In this document: in pieces, positions 13,117 to 20,365 of the stretch
Position numbering within the stretch: the first letter of the stretch is position 1
Layout of the letters: each line of letters starts with the position of its first letter
NCBI GenBank assembly: GCA_036405975.1
Contig: DASWWM010000005.1
Location: forward strand, 1-29,844
Direction of reading: 5' to 3'
Origin: VEQN01 sp036405975
GTDB taxonomy: Bacteria > Patescibacteriota > Minisyncoccia > Phycocordibacterales > CAIZLB01
Length of the DNA stretch: 29,844 bases
Position numbers and translations under genes: made by a program
The notes under the pieces: generated by a model
What the model saw: only the letters and a program-made list of their open reading frames with translations
Databases searched by the model: none
What the model was told of the DNA's origin: nothing

Positions 13117-13740
13117 ATGCTCGGATTGAACAAGGAAGAACTCAGGACTTTCAAGCGCCTCTCGACGCCGGTCAAGATTCAGGACTTTCTCGATTCGCTC
13201 GCCATCAATTGGGAGAAGGAGGGGGAGACCAACCTGTCGCCTCGGCGCGTTCTGCGTGAGCGAAAGGCACACTGCATAGAAGGAGGCCTGCTGGCCGCCG
13301 TTGCTTTATGGATCAATGGCGAGAAGCCATTGATCATCGAGCTCAAGACGCCGGGCGAAGCCGGTCACATAGTCACGCTTTACAAGAGAAACGGATACTG
13401 GGGCGCCATCAGCAAGACGAATCATAATGCGCTTCGTTTCAGGGACCCTGTATACAAGACCGTCCGAGAACTCGTGATGTCCTATTTTCACGAATGCACG
13501 AACGACCAGACGGGGAAGAAAGTCCTTCGAAGCTATTCAGGTCCGTTCAATGTGAAGAAATGGGGTATGAAGTGGATCACTTCTGAAGGCGATCTGTACT
13601 ACATCGCTGAGGAGATCTTTGACGCTCCTTCGCATGAGCTTTTTCCAAGAATCAATGAGAAGCTGATCCGCCCGGCCGACAAGTTCGAACGAAGAGTCGG
13701 GCGGATCATCGAATGGGACAGGGAAGACGTAGGCACATGA
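13117..13740 (+). CDS. Transglutaminase-like (papain-fold) protein, 207 aa
   Basis: The product looks like a bacterial transglutaminase-like fold protein. A Cys sits at the start of a helix (RERKAHCIEGGLLAAVAL, Cys53), a His on the next strand (GEAGHIVTLYKRNGYWGAISKTNH, His84) and a polar residue follows (Asn102 or Asp110). The following RFRDPVYKTVRELVMSYFHE is a conserved block I recall from uncharacterised bacterial proteins of this kind. It could be a thiol protease, amidase or acyltransferase; the substrate is unknown. It is cytoplasmic, with no signal peptide. It starts almost at its predicted transcription start and stands alone between the SET and Gmad2 genes. Confidence 0.6.
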   Translation: MLGLNKEELRTFKRLSTPVKIQDFLDSLAINWEKEGETNLSPRRVLRERKAHCIEGGLLAAVALWINGEKPLIIELKTPGEAGHIVTLYKRNGYWGAISKTNHNALRFRDPVYKTVRELVMSYFHECTNDQTGKKVLRSYSGPFNVKKWGMKWITSEGDLYYIAEEIFDAPSHELFPRINEKLIRPADKFERRVGRIIEWDREDVGT

Positions 13741-13787
13741 TGTCATGCGTCGCTAGATGACATTGGGTGGCAATTAGAATTGGTGCG

Positions 13788-13796
13788 TGATACACT
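13788..13796 (+). promoter_or_regulatory. Extended -10 for the Gmad2 gene
   Basis: TGaTACACT at 13788-13796 ends 6 bases before the ATG at 13803. It probably also drives the ZIP gene, which starts 3 bases after the Gmad2 stop. Confidence 0.55.
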
Positions 13797-13802
13797 TTTT
13801 AT

Positions 13803-14321
13803 ATGAGAAATACAGCAATCATCGTCTTTGTTATGGCCGTTATTATCGGCTTTGCGGTCACTTATACAACCAAGTACAAGCCTGCACGGGAACAGCTTCC
13901 GAATCCGGAAATTCCATCAGTTCCTGAGACACCGGTCGCTACAAGCACCGCTACGAGTACTTCGCCTGCGACTTCGACAACCTCTGGGCCTGTCGGAGAG
14001 GAGACGCTTATCGTCGCTACTTCACCGGCTCGAGACTCGCTCGTGAAAAGCCCTCTCAAGATAGAAGGCCGGGCTCGAGGAAACTGGTACTTCGAAGCAT
14101 CATTCCCTGCACGGCTCTTCGATGCAAACGGGACGCAGCTCGCAGTTGTTGCTGTCCAGGCAAAAGGGGATTGGATGACAACTGAATTCGTCGATTTTTC
14201 AGGAACGCTTGTCTTTGCGAATCCTACGACTGAGACAGGGACGCTTGTTCTCGAAAAAGACAATCCGTCAGGTCTTCCGGAGTTCGACAAGTCGATCTCG
14301 ATTCCAGTCCGGTTCAAATAA
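13803..14321 (+). CDS. Membrane-anchored Gmad2 immunoglobulin-like domain protein
   Basis: The 172-residue product has an N-terminal transmembrane anchor (about 4-22, TAIIVFVMAVIIGFAVTYT). A Pro/Thr/Ser linker follows (about 33-65, VPETPVATSTATSTSPATST), then a Gmad2 Ig-like domain (PF10648; about 68-172). That domain shows VATSPARDSLVKSPLKIEGRA, NWYFEASFPARLFDANG, a GDWMTTEFVDFSGTL strand and LVLEKDNPSG...FDKSISIPV. These domains are extracellular and usually occur on spore or envelope proteins with no known catalysis. It sits 3 bases before the ZIP transporter gene in the same strand and likely the same mRNA. Confidence 0.88.
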   Translation: MRNTAIIVFVMAVIIGFAVTYTTKYKPAREQLPNPEIPSVPETPVATSTATSTSPATSTTSGPVGEETLIVATSPARDSLVKSPLKIEGRARGNWYFEASFPARLFDANGTQLAVVAVQAKGDWMTTEFVDFSGTLVFANPTTETGTLVLEKDNPSGLPEFDKSISIPVRFK

Positions 14322-14324
14322 TAT

Positions 14325-15194
14325 ATGGCTCTCGCATACATTCTCTCGCTCATAATCGCATCAACTTCTCTTCTCGGGCTCCTGTTCGGCAAGAGGGTCG
14401 AAGGATTCGTGTCTCGGTACTCCGCTCCCGTCATCGGGGTCTCGGTCGGCATTCTCTCCGTTACCGTCTTTCATCTCGGATTTGAAGCTTTTGAGGAATC
14501 GGAGCTTGTCTGGTATACGCTTGCGGCTCTTCTATTCGGTTTTGCATTCGCGGAACTTCTGCATCGATTCTCACACGAGACTCATTGCCATCATGGTCAT
14601 GAGGAGCATGCGCATGAAGAAAATCCGGGCGAAGCCCATGCATGTGCCGAGCCCGTTCTGCACCATCATGGCTTGGGCGAGAGTCTTGCTCATGATGTGC
14701 ATGCACATGGATCGGAAGGAAAATCTTCAGCGAACAGGGTTTTGGCAAAAGTGGTCGCAGGGGATTCGGTACATAACCTTGTGGACGGATTCACGCTGGC
14801 TGCAGTCGCGGCTGCATACCCGTTTGCCGCTATTCCATTGGCATTCAGCATGTTCCTTCATGAATCCATTCAGGAAGTGGCTGAGTTTCTCGTGCTTAAG
14901 GAAGCGGGCGTTTCTCGGAGAAAGGCGGTTTTCTATAACGTGCTGAGCGGTCTCAGCATCGTGCTCGGAGTCTTCCTGGGATTCTCGCTGTCATTCGTCC
15001 AGGAGATCGTGCCGTATCTTGCCGGATTCTCAGCAGGAATCCTCCTGCATTTCATGCTGTACGACGGGCTTTCCATCCTGTTCCGTCCAACAGGAAAGGC
15101 TGCGGTCTTTTTCAAGAACTGCGCGTACATGCTAGTCGGATGCGGTATCGGATATCTTCTTCTGGAGGCTTTCTCGACGCACATGCATCATTAG
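14325..15194 (+). CDS. ZIP family metal transporter
   Basis: The 289-residue protein has the ZIP plan: three N-terminal transmembrane segments (about 3-20, 34-52, 62-80), a long His-rich cytoplasmic loop (about 84-128, some 15 His), then five more segments. The metal-site motifs are present: HNLVDG in TM4 (150-155) and HESIQE in TM5 (179-184). It should import Zn2+, Fe2+ or Mn2+; the exact metal cannot be told. The loop is likely a metal sensor or buffer. A 14-bp palindrome (14695-14708) falls in the His-codon region. The stop interlocks with the tlyA stop as TTAG. Confidence 0.9.
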   Translation: MALAYILSLIIASTSLLGLLFGKRVEGFVSRYSAPVIGVSVGILSVTVFHLGFEAFEESELVWYTLAALLFGFAFAELLHRFSHETHCHHGHEEHAHEENPGEAHACAEPVLHHHGLGESLAHDVHAHGSEGKSSANRVLAKVVAGDSVHNLVDGFTLAAVAAAYPFAAIPLAFSMFLHESIQEVAEFLVLKEAGVSRRKAVFYNVLSGLSIVLGVFLGFSLSFVQEIVPYLAGFSAGILLHFMLYDGLSILFRPTGKAAVFFKNCAYMLVGCGIGYLLLEAFSTHMHH

Positions 15195-15946
15195 GCTCGG
15201 GGCTGCACTGTCATTTTGAAATGCCCGAGAAATTCCCTGTTCCCAGAGCCTCCTTCGATGGGGCTTTCTGTTGTCTGGACGAGTTGGAATCCCGATTCTG
15301 CGGCCGATGATGCGACTGTTGCGATGGTTGCTTTCGCATCTGCTTCGCCTTTGACGATGCCGCTCTTGTTGAGCTTGCCTTTGCTTACCTCGAACTGCGG
15401 CTTTATGAGCGCGATGACATCGACGGGCTGGGCGCCATCTCTCGCTGTGAACCGCGAGAGATGTGGAAAAATATACCCGAGCGAGATGAAGGAGACATCA
15501 ATTACAACCAAAGACGCTTTCGGAACAATGCTTGGAAGTTCGCGGATATCTGTTTCTTCGAGAGAGATCACACGCGGGTCTTTCCTGAGAGCCTGCGCAA
15601 GTTGGTCCTTGCCCACATCCACTGCGTGAACGGTCTCTGCACCATGCTTAAGAAGGACCTCCGTGAAGCCCCCTGTCGATGAACCTATGTCGAGAGCATT
15701 TCTGCCTTGAGCTGATATATTGAATTTCTGCAGCGCCTCTTCCAGCTTGTATGCGCCGCGGCCAACGTACTGTTCAACCTTGATCTCTATGAGTGCGGGA
15801 TCAATGGTTTCTTCATACTCCTTTGAGGCCTTCTTGACCTGTACCGAGTTAACATAAACATGGCCCCGGTCTATGAGGTCCCGGGCCTCTGATCTGCTAC
15901 GAGCCAGGTTGAGTTTTGGAAGCAATGTGTCCAGTCTTATTTTCAT
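15191..15946 (-). CDS. tlyA: TlyA family rRNA (cytidine-2'-O)-methyltransferase
   Basis: The 251-residue protein has an N-terminal S4 RNA-binding domain (1-60: RLDTLLPKLNLARSRSEARDLIDRGHVYVNS) followed by an FtsJ-like methyltransferase domain. It carries GAYKLEEAL with Lys67, the SAM motif ALDIGSSTGGFTEVLL (84-99), VVIDVSFISL with Asp150 and ALIKPQFE with Lys182. These match the K-D-K-E active site of 2'-O-methyltransferases, the Glu being in GNREF near the C-terminus. In mycobacteria TlyA methylates 16S and 23S rRNA and makes ribosomes capreomycin-sensitive; that role is carried over by family. Hemolysin activity has been claimed for TlyA but is doubtful. Confidence 0.92.
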   Translation of the reverse strand: MKIRLDTLLPKLNLARSRSEARDLIDRGHVYVNSVQVKKASKEYEETIDPALIEIKVEQYVGRGAYKLEEALQKFNISAQGRNALDIGSSTGGFTEVLLKHGAETVHAVDVGKDQLAQALRKDPRVISLEETDIRELPSIVPKASLVVIDVSFISLGYIFPHLSRFTARDGAQPVDVIALIKPQFEVSKGKLNKSGIVKGEADAKATIATVASSAAESGFQLVQTTESPIEGGSGNREFLGHFKMTVQPRA

Positions 15947-16079
15947 TGGATTGGCGGCGTCCTGCCGATTTCGCTGTAACTATTTCCCATCCGCAGTCTG
16001 AAGTCAAGGCGGGTGCAGTTTCGCTGTGCTGACCTTATTCTAAGCCACCCTGCAGGATGAACTTTCTTCATAATTTTCG

Positions 16080-16107
16080 TTGTGCTTTGGGGCAGCGGGA
16101 GTACAAT
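16080..16107 (+). promoter_or_regulatory. Two-box promoter for hpf
   Basis: TTGTGC (16080-16085), 16-base spacer, TACAAT (16102-16107). This gives a leader of about 35 bases before the ATG at 16149. Confidence 0.5.
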
Positions 16108-16148
16108 ATGTATGTCGGGTAGGTTTATAAGTTCAACAAACAAATAGC

Positions 16149-16517
16149 ATGAATATCATCATCAAGGGGGTACACATGGAAATGACGGAGGCAATCAGGT
16201 CTTATGTCCACAAGAAGCTTGAGCCAGTTAAGAAATTCATTGATGAAGGGTCGAAAATTGAAGTTGATCTGGGAAAAACCACCAATCACCACAGGAACGG
16301 AGACGTATTCCGTGCGGAATACAATGTGTTCATAGACGGAAACATCACCAGGGTTGAGGCCATTGCCGAGGACCTGTATTCCGCAATAGATATCGCGCAG
16401 ACGGATCTTCTCGATGCGCTTTCAACAAGAAAGGACAAAAAGCAGACTCTTTGGAAAAAAGGAGCGCATAAAATCAAGGCGTTCATCAGGGGCGTCTCGA
16501 AGCGAAAGAGGAAGTAA
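16149..16517 (+). CDS. hpf: Ribosome hibernation-promoting factor (HPF/RaiA), short form
   Basis: The 122-residue protein fits the short HPF/YfiA family. It has the opening strand MNIIIKGVHMEMTEAIRSYVHKKLEPVKKF, a central strand pair with NGDVFRAEYNVFIDG, then RVEAIAEDLYSAIDIAQTDLLDAL and a strongly basic tail (HKIKAFIRGVSKRKRK). It binds the 30S decoding centre in stationary phase and blocks tRNA and mRNA binding. The long-form C-terminal dimerisation domain is absent. It has its own promoter and terminator, so it is a single-gene unit, as suits a stress factor. Confidence 0.92.
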   Translation: MNIIIKGVHMEMTEAIRSYVHKKLEPVKKFIDEGSKIEVDLGKTTNHHRNGDVFRAEYNVFIDGNITRVEAIAEDLYSAIDIAQTDLLDALSTRKDKKQTLWKKGAHKIKAFIRGVSKRKRK

Positions 16518-16566
16518 GAGGCCGTGACATGTGACAGCTTCTGTCGCAGTCAGGGGAATTGCGGTT

Positions 16567-16595
16567 AAAAAAGAGGGCGATGGGCCCTCTTTTTT
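16567..16595. terminator. Bidirectional Rho-independent terminator
   Basis: GAGGGC (16573-16578) pairs with GCCCTC (16584-16589), and the A6 and T6 flanks extend the stem to 12 bp. It serves convergent hpf and fmt. Confidence 0.92.
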
Positions 16596-16611
16596 GTTCA
16601 AACCGTCGAGT

Positions 16612-17553
16612 CTAGTTTTTTATGTAGTTTGCGAATTCCTTCCAGCTCATTTCGCTTTTTCCTTCCGGAACAACTCGAAGTATTTCAAAGGATGCCGGCG
16701 CTGTGCCCGTGGCTTCATTCCATGCGGCGGACCGCACTTTCACACGAATGTCCGCATCTTTGTGCCGAGCAAAAAAGAAAAGTCCGGGCCAGGAGGAGAG
16801 GGCCTGATATTTTAAATATATCTGGTAGCCCGCAGGTCCGGGTATCTTGCTTGAGTCCGGTCCGATTGGCCCGGCTTCGTCCGCATCTTCGTTTGTGGCA
16901 AGCTTGATGAATCCGTCTTCTTTCTGGATCTTTTTCGTGAACGTTGCCGCAGAATGATCCTGCTCGAACGGAATGAGCTCGCCGCTCACATATGGAGGCA
17001 GAGCTTCGGCAAGGATGTCTGCGCCTTTGATCGCTAGCGTCTTCTCAAGATCAAGAATATTCATCGGCCAAGGATCCATATTCTCTTCCCATTGGGCGAC
17101 AATCGGTCCGTGGTCCATTTCCTTGTCCATCTTTATGATGGTAACTCCGGTATGCTGCATGTCCTCAAGGATGGAAGACTGAAGCGGCGTTGCCCCTCGA
17201 AGCTTCGGCAAGAGGGAAGGGTGGACGTTCAGGGCTCCGTGAGCAGGGATGTCCAGGACACTCTGGGGAATGATCTTTCCGTATGATGCCACAATGAAAA
17301 TGTCGAGGCTTGTTTCGGGCAGGCTTGCGCTGATTTCCTTGAGCGCGGCAACGGCCTCTGCATTCAGTTTTTCAAACTGAATGCAATGAATGCCGCGCTC
17401 TGCCGCCCAAACTTTAACGGGAGGGGGAGTCATGAGCATCTTTCTTCCTGCCGGCCTGTCCGGGACCGTGACAATGACATCAGGAGTCATGCCTCGCTCT
17501 ATGAGCCGGTCGAGAACATGTATTGAAAATGCGGATGTGCCGAAAAAGATCAT
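16612..17553 (-). CDS. fmt: Methionyl-tRNA formyltransferase
   Basis: Fmt formylates Met-tRNAfMet using 10-formyl-tetrahydrofolate, to start translation. The 313-residue length is normal. The N-terminal Rossmann domain begins MIFFGTSAFSIHVLDRLIE. The catalytic trio is present: Asn109 and His111 in ALNVHPSLLPKLRGATPLQ, and Asp147 in MDKEMDHGPI. The C-terminal OB-like domain (from about 205, FTKKIQKEDGFIKL) is present. It lies 18 bases downstream of def on the same strand, the normal pairing of formylation and deformylation. A perfect 12-bp inverted repeat with a 3-base centre lies inside it at 17359-17385. Confidence 0.95.
   Translation of the reverse strand: MIFFGTSAFSIHVLDRLIERGMTPDVIVTVPDRPAGRKMLMTPPPVKVWAAERGIHCIQFEKLNAEAVAALKEISASLPETSLDIFIVASYGKIIPQSVLDIPAHGALNVHPSLLPKLRGATPLQSSILEDMQHTGVTIIKMDKEMDHGPIVAQWEENMDPWPMNILDLEKTLAIKGADILAEALPPYVSGELIPFEQDHSAATFTKKIQKEDGFIKLATNEDADEAGPIGPDSSKIPGPAGYQIYLKYQALSSWPGLFFFARHKDADIRVKVRSAAWNEATGTAPASFEILRVVPEGKSEMSWKEFANYIKN
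17359..17385. repeat. Perfect 12-bp inverted repeat (3-base loop) inside fmt
   Basis: TGCATTCAGTTT (17359-17370), centre TTC, AAACTGAATGCA (17374-17385). It falls in the codons for HCIQFEKLNA (residues 56-65) and could form a tight hairpin in the mRNA. Confidence 0.9.
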
Positions 17554-17571
17554 TTGAGGTTTGGTTTTTTG

Positions 17572-18183
17572 CTATTTCGTCTTTCGCGACGCTCTCTTTG
17601 CCGGCGCATGCGCCTCCCTGTGTCCTGCCTCGTCGGTGACGGGGTGAGTGTCTTTCGGATCGATATGCTCAAGGTCTTTGGCCTTGTCGATGAAGAGTGT
17701 GCCGTTAAGGTGGTCAACTTCGTGCTGAAAGATATGTGCAAGAAGGCCGCTGGCTCCTCGCTCGCTGATCTGGGCTCGTTCGTCATATGCCCGGAGCGAT
17801 ACCTTCGTTGACCTTTTCACCTTTCCGTAAATCCAACGAACTGAAAGGCATCCTTCGCCCTCCATCCATCTCTTTTCCTTTGACTCGTTCGTGATGACCG
17901 GGTTGATGAATACGGCATCAGTACCGTCCTCGCCGAACACCTTTTTTGAAACAATGAAGATCCGCTTGGAGACGCCGACTTGCGGAGCCGCAAGTCCGAT
18001 GCCGTCGTTCTGAAGGGCGAGGACCTTTTTCATATGTAAGATAAGGCTCTGGATTTCCTCAGAGCCTATCTGATCTACGGGGACTTCCTCGGCTACGGCC
18101 CTAAGGGCGGGATGGCCGTCGCTTACGATTTCGGCAGTGGCACCCATAGGGTATGTTTTGTCAGCTTTTTTTGAAGTTGGCAT
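17572..18183 (-). CDS. def: Peptide deformylase
   Basis: This metal-dependent enzyme removes the formyl group from new proteins. All three family motifs are visible in the 203-residue product: GIGLAAPQ (61-68), EGCLS with Cys112 and QHEVDHLNG with His154, Glu155 and His158. Cys112, His154 and His158 bind the metal. Both termini are extended compared with E. coli Def (169 residues), with a Lys-rich C-terminal tail (HAPAKRASRKTK). It is followed by fmt and preceded by priA on the same strand, with its own extended -10 in the 42-base gap. A 20-base palindrome (17977-17996, 9-bp arms) covers the GLAAPQVG codons. Confidence 0.95.
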   Translation of the reverse strand: MPTSKKADKTYPMGATAEIVSDGHPALRAVAEEVPVDQIGSEEIQSLILHMKKVLALQNDGIGLAAPQVGVSKRIFIVSKKVFGEDGTDAVFINPVITNESKEKRWMEGEGCLSVRWIYGKVKRSTKVSLRAYDERAQISERGASGLLAHIFQHEVDHLNGTLFIDKAKDLEHIDPKDTHPVTDEAGHREAHAPAKRASRKTK

Positions 18184-18205
18184 TGGTTTTGAATATACAA
18201 TACGT

Positions 18206-18214
18206 ATTATACCA
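18206..18214 (-). promoter_or_regulatory. Extended -10 for def-fmt
   Basis: On the minus strand TGgTATAAT reads from 18214 to 18206. A second box TATATT (18197-18192) ends 8 bases before the ATG at 18183 and could give a leaderless start. Confidence 0.55.
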
Positions 18215-18225
18215 GACGTTGCAAG

Positions 18226-20250
18226 CTACAGGAGGCTTTCTGGATTTACGCGGATCTGAAACTCCGGAGGAAGGCTTCTGAGAAGATGAGAGAGCTGGGC
18301 ATGCGGCCAGTCCCCGGGTTTGAGCGTTATGAGAAGGTGTAGCATGGCTCTGCCTTTCTGGGTCGGCACGAATGCAGGGAATATGAGAGTTGAAAATGAC
18401 CCTTTGTCCTTCTCCTCAAGCTTGTCGAGTCGCTCTTTCAGGATCTTCATGAGATCAGTCGCTTTTTCCTTGGTCTCTTCGACTGTGACTTTCACATGCG
18501 TTGCGAATGGGGGGTAGTTTACCTGCTGCCGCATTTCAAGCTCGTCCTTGTAGAATTGGGAAAGATTTCCCGATGTAAAATGGGAAAGGATCTCGGCATT
18601 CTCTGACCTTGTCTGTATCAGCATGTATGCCGTCGTCTTATCGAGGATTCGCAGGAGAAGCTGGATGATCCGCTCGTGGATCCTGAAGTCAGGGATCGAG
18701 AAGAGGGAATCAAGCGAGGCGATAGCCGAGTACTTGAGTTCTGGGAGGAAAGCGAGCGCCGTCTCCGTTCCTACAAGGACGGCGCCCTTGGCATTTGAAA
18801 AATCCTTTATGATGTCTCGCGCCTGCTTGTCCGTCTTCACTGAGTCTCGGTCTATGGTGAAGACTTCCTTTTCTGGAAATAGTTTCTTGACTTCAGCTGC
18901 TACCGTATCGATGCCTATGCCGAGCGTGGTCAGCTTCCAGCTGCCGCATTTCTTGCAGGTCTCAAGCGCGCCTCGCTGCGTTCCACAATGGTGACATAGG
19001 AAATATCGTTCCTGGCCCTCCTTGGCTTTCTTGTTCTCATGGAGCACGACAGGCGCTCCGCATTCATGGCATTCGACGGTCTGGCTGCAATGGCCACAGA
19101 CAGTCTGGGGAGAAAGCCCGCGTCTCGCGCTGAAGATGAACATGTTGTCGCCTTTCTTGCCTGCATAGTCGATCATTGATACAAGCTCTTCGCTCATGAG
19201 CTTGAACTCCGTCTTGTCAGTCGCGTCAGGGTTCTTGGCGTCAGGTCCGGGCTTCTTGGGGTTGGTGTTTACGACGAGCACATCTGCCGTTTTTTCGATC
19301 CGGTACGAGACGGGGAAGAAGTCGGCGAGTTCGCCGGTCTCCCTTCTGAACAAGGTCTCAATCCGAAGCATGCTGTCTCCGAGGATGAGCCGGATCCCGA
19401 GCTGCTTCGCATAGCACTCGATGTAATCACGGAAATCGATGAACGGAGCTCGCATTGTTGCATAGCCCCTTGATGACTCTTTCTCGATGATGATGGTGCT
19501 GATATCGGTCCGGGGAACACAGGCAAAGAGCGGCGTCGTCACTATGAGGAGCGGATGCTCGTCTGTCGACGCCGCTTCCCAAATCTCAAGCTGCTTCTTC
19601 CGCGAGAGCTTTCCGTGAATGACGACCGCATAGTCGTCTATGCCACGCTTGAGCGACTGGTACAGCTCTTCTGCGCTGGCAACTGTTGGCGCGACGATGA
19701 TTACTGTTTTCTTCCGCGCGAATTCTTCTCGCACTATGCTTTTGTATGTGCTCAGCCTGTCCTGAAAATTTGTCTGGTATACGACGATATCGGCGACGGC
19801 TTTCAAGGCCCCTTCGTCATCGTCAGCTTCCTCATCATTCTCATCGGTTCCGTCATCTTTCCCGTTTCTTTTCTTTGTCTGCCCCTTCTTTTTTTCATCG
19901 ATCTTCACACCGGCCTTTGACTCAAACGCGACATCCGGAATGCATGCCTTAAGCGTCGTTCCGAGGGCGGAGACGTACAGTTCCGACATCTGGACGCAGG
20001 CCATAACGCATTCAGGAAGGACCGCCTGCGTCTCTGACTTCTTTTCTATTTTCTTCGTGACAAATGAAGCCTGCTTGATGTTCGCTTTGGCATGGCTCGC
20101 ATGCGACACCGATCCTACAAGTGCCGGAATGCCTTTGCCCCGGAGCGGGACCTCTATGATCGAGCCCGGCTTGAAAGAGTGAGAGCTCCAATACGTAAGC
20201 TCCTCCTTGAATGCCCGACGCACGATCGGATAGACGGTCACGATGTTCAT
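18226..20250 (-). CDS. priA: PriA-like primosomal protein, helicase motifs lost
   Basis: PriA restarts stalled replication by binding forks and loading DnaB. This 674-residue protein keeps the PriA plan. It has an N-terminal 3'-end-binding domain (MNIVTVYPIVRRAFKEELTYW...GSIIEVPLRGKGIPALVG), a helicase-like region and eight zinc cysteines (385, 388, 394, 397, 419, 422, 432, 435). PDFRIHERIIQLLLRI follows, then the C-terminal ELEMRQQVNYPPFA domain. Key ATPase motifs are missing. The Walker A site (GVTGSGKT in others) reads VYQTNFQDRLSTYK (157-170), the DEEH box reads IEKESS (255-260), motif V reads GTETALAF and motif VI lacks the QVAGRAGR arginines. An acidic insert (GKDDGTDENDEEADDDEG, 130-147) lies before the helicase part. 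It is likely a non-helicase fork-binding or DnaB-loading scaffold. The gene is unbroken, so this is not recent decay. Confidence 0.88.
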   Translation of the reverse strand: MNIVTVYPIVRRAFKEELTYWSSHSFKPGSIIEVPLRGKGIPALVGSVSHASHAKANIKQASFVTKKIEKKSETQAVLPECVMACVQMSELYVSALGTTLKACIPDVAFESKAGVKIDEKKKGQTKKRNGKDDGTDENDEEADDDEGALKAVADIVVYQTNFQDRLSTYKSIVREEFARKKTVIIVAPTVASAEELYQSLKRGIDDYAVVIHGKLSRKKQLEIWEAASTDEHPLLIVTTPLFACVPRTDISTIIIEKESSRGYATMRAPFIDFRDYIECYAKQLGIRLILGDSMLRIETLFRRETGELADFFPVSYRIEKTADVLVVNTNPKKPGPDAKNPDATDKTEFKLMSEELVSMIDYAGKKGDNMFIFSARRGLSPQTVCGHCSQTVECHECGAPVVLHENKKAKEGQERYFLCHHCGTQRGALETCKKCGSWKLTTLGIGIDTVAAEVKKLFPEKEVFTIDRDSVKTDKQARDIIKDFSNAKGAVLVGTETALAFLPELKYSAIASLDSLFSIPDFRIHERIIQLLLRILDKTTAYMLIQTRSENAEILSHFTSGNLSQFYKDELEMRQQVNYPPFATHVKVTVEETKEKATDLMKILKERLDKLEEKDKGSFSTLIFPAFVPTQKGRAMLHLLITLKPGDWPHAQLSHLLRSLPPEFQIRVNPESLL

Positions 20251-20256
20251 GGCTCT

Positions 20257-20265
20257 TTTATAGCA
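20257..20265 (-). promoter_or_regulatory. Extended -10 for priA
   Basis: On the minus strand TGcTATAAA reads from 20265 to 20257 and ends 6 bases before the ATG at 20250, giving a leaderless transcript. Confidence 0.55.
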
Positions 20266-20342
20266 TTATTTTCCCAGATTCAGTGCGGCTCGGCATATTG
20301 ACTGGACCCTCACTCTGTTTTGCCGTATTTTTTCGTTTTGTT

Positions 20343-20351
20343 TGTTATGTA
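20343..20351 (+). promoter_or_regulatory. Possible extended -10 for mreB-1
   Basis: TGtTATGTA at 20343-20351 lies 5 bases before an ATG at 20357 and 14 before the ATG at 20366. The match to the -10 consensus is modest. Confidence 0.3.
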
Positions 20352-20365
20352 GTACTATGTGGGGC

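Noticed and set aside
12682..13272. Minus-strand 196-codon frame overlapping the SET gene in another frame
   Set aside because: The SET frame has full family motifs; this frame has none.
13862..14452. Minus-strand 196-codon frame opposite the Gmad2 and ZIP genes
   Set aside because: Covers a well-supported Gmad2 gene; composition is that of an antisense frame and no promoter is seen.
14695..14708. 14-bp palindrome ATGTGCATGCACAT in the ZIP gene
   Set aside because: It falls in codons for HDVHAHG, and repeated His codons CAT/CAC readily create such a palindrome.
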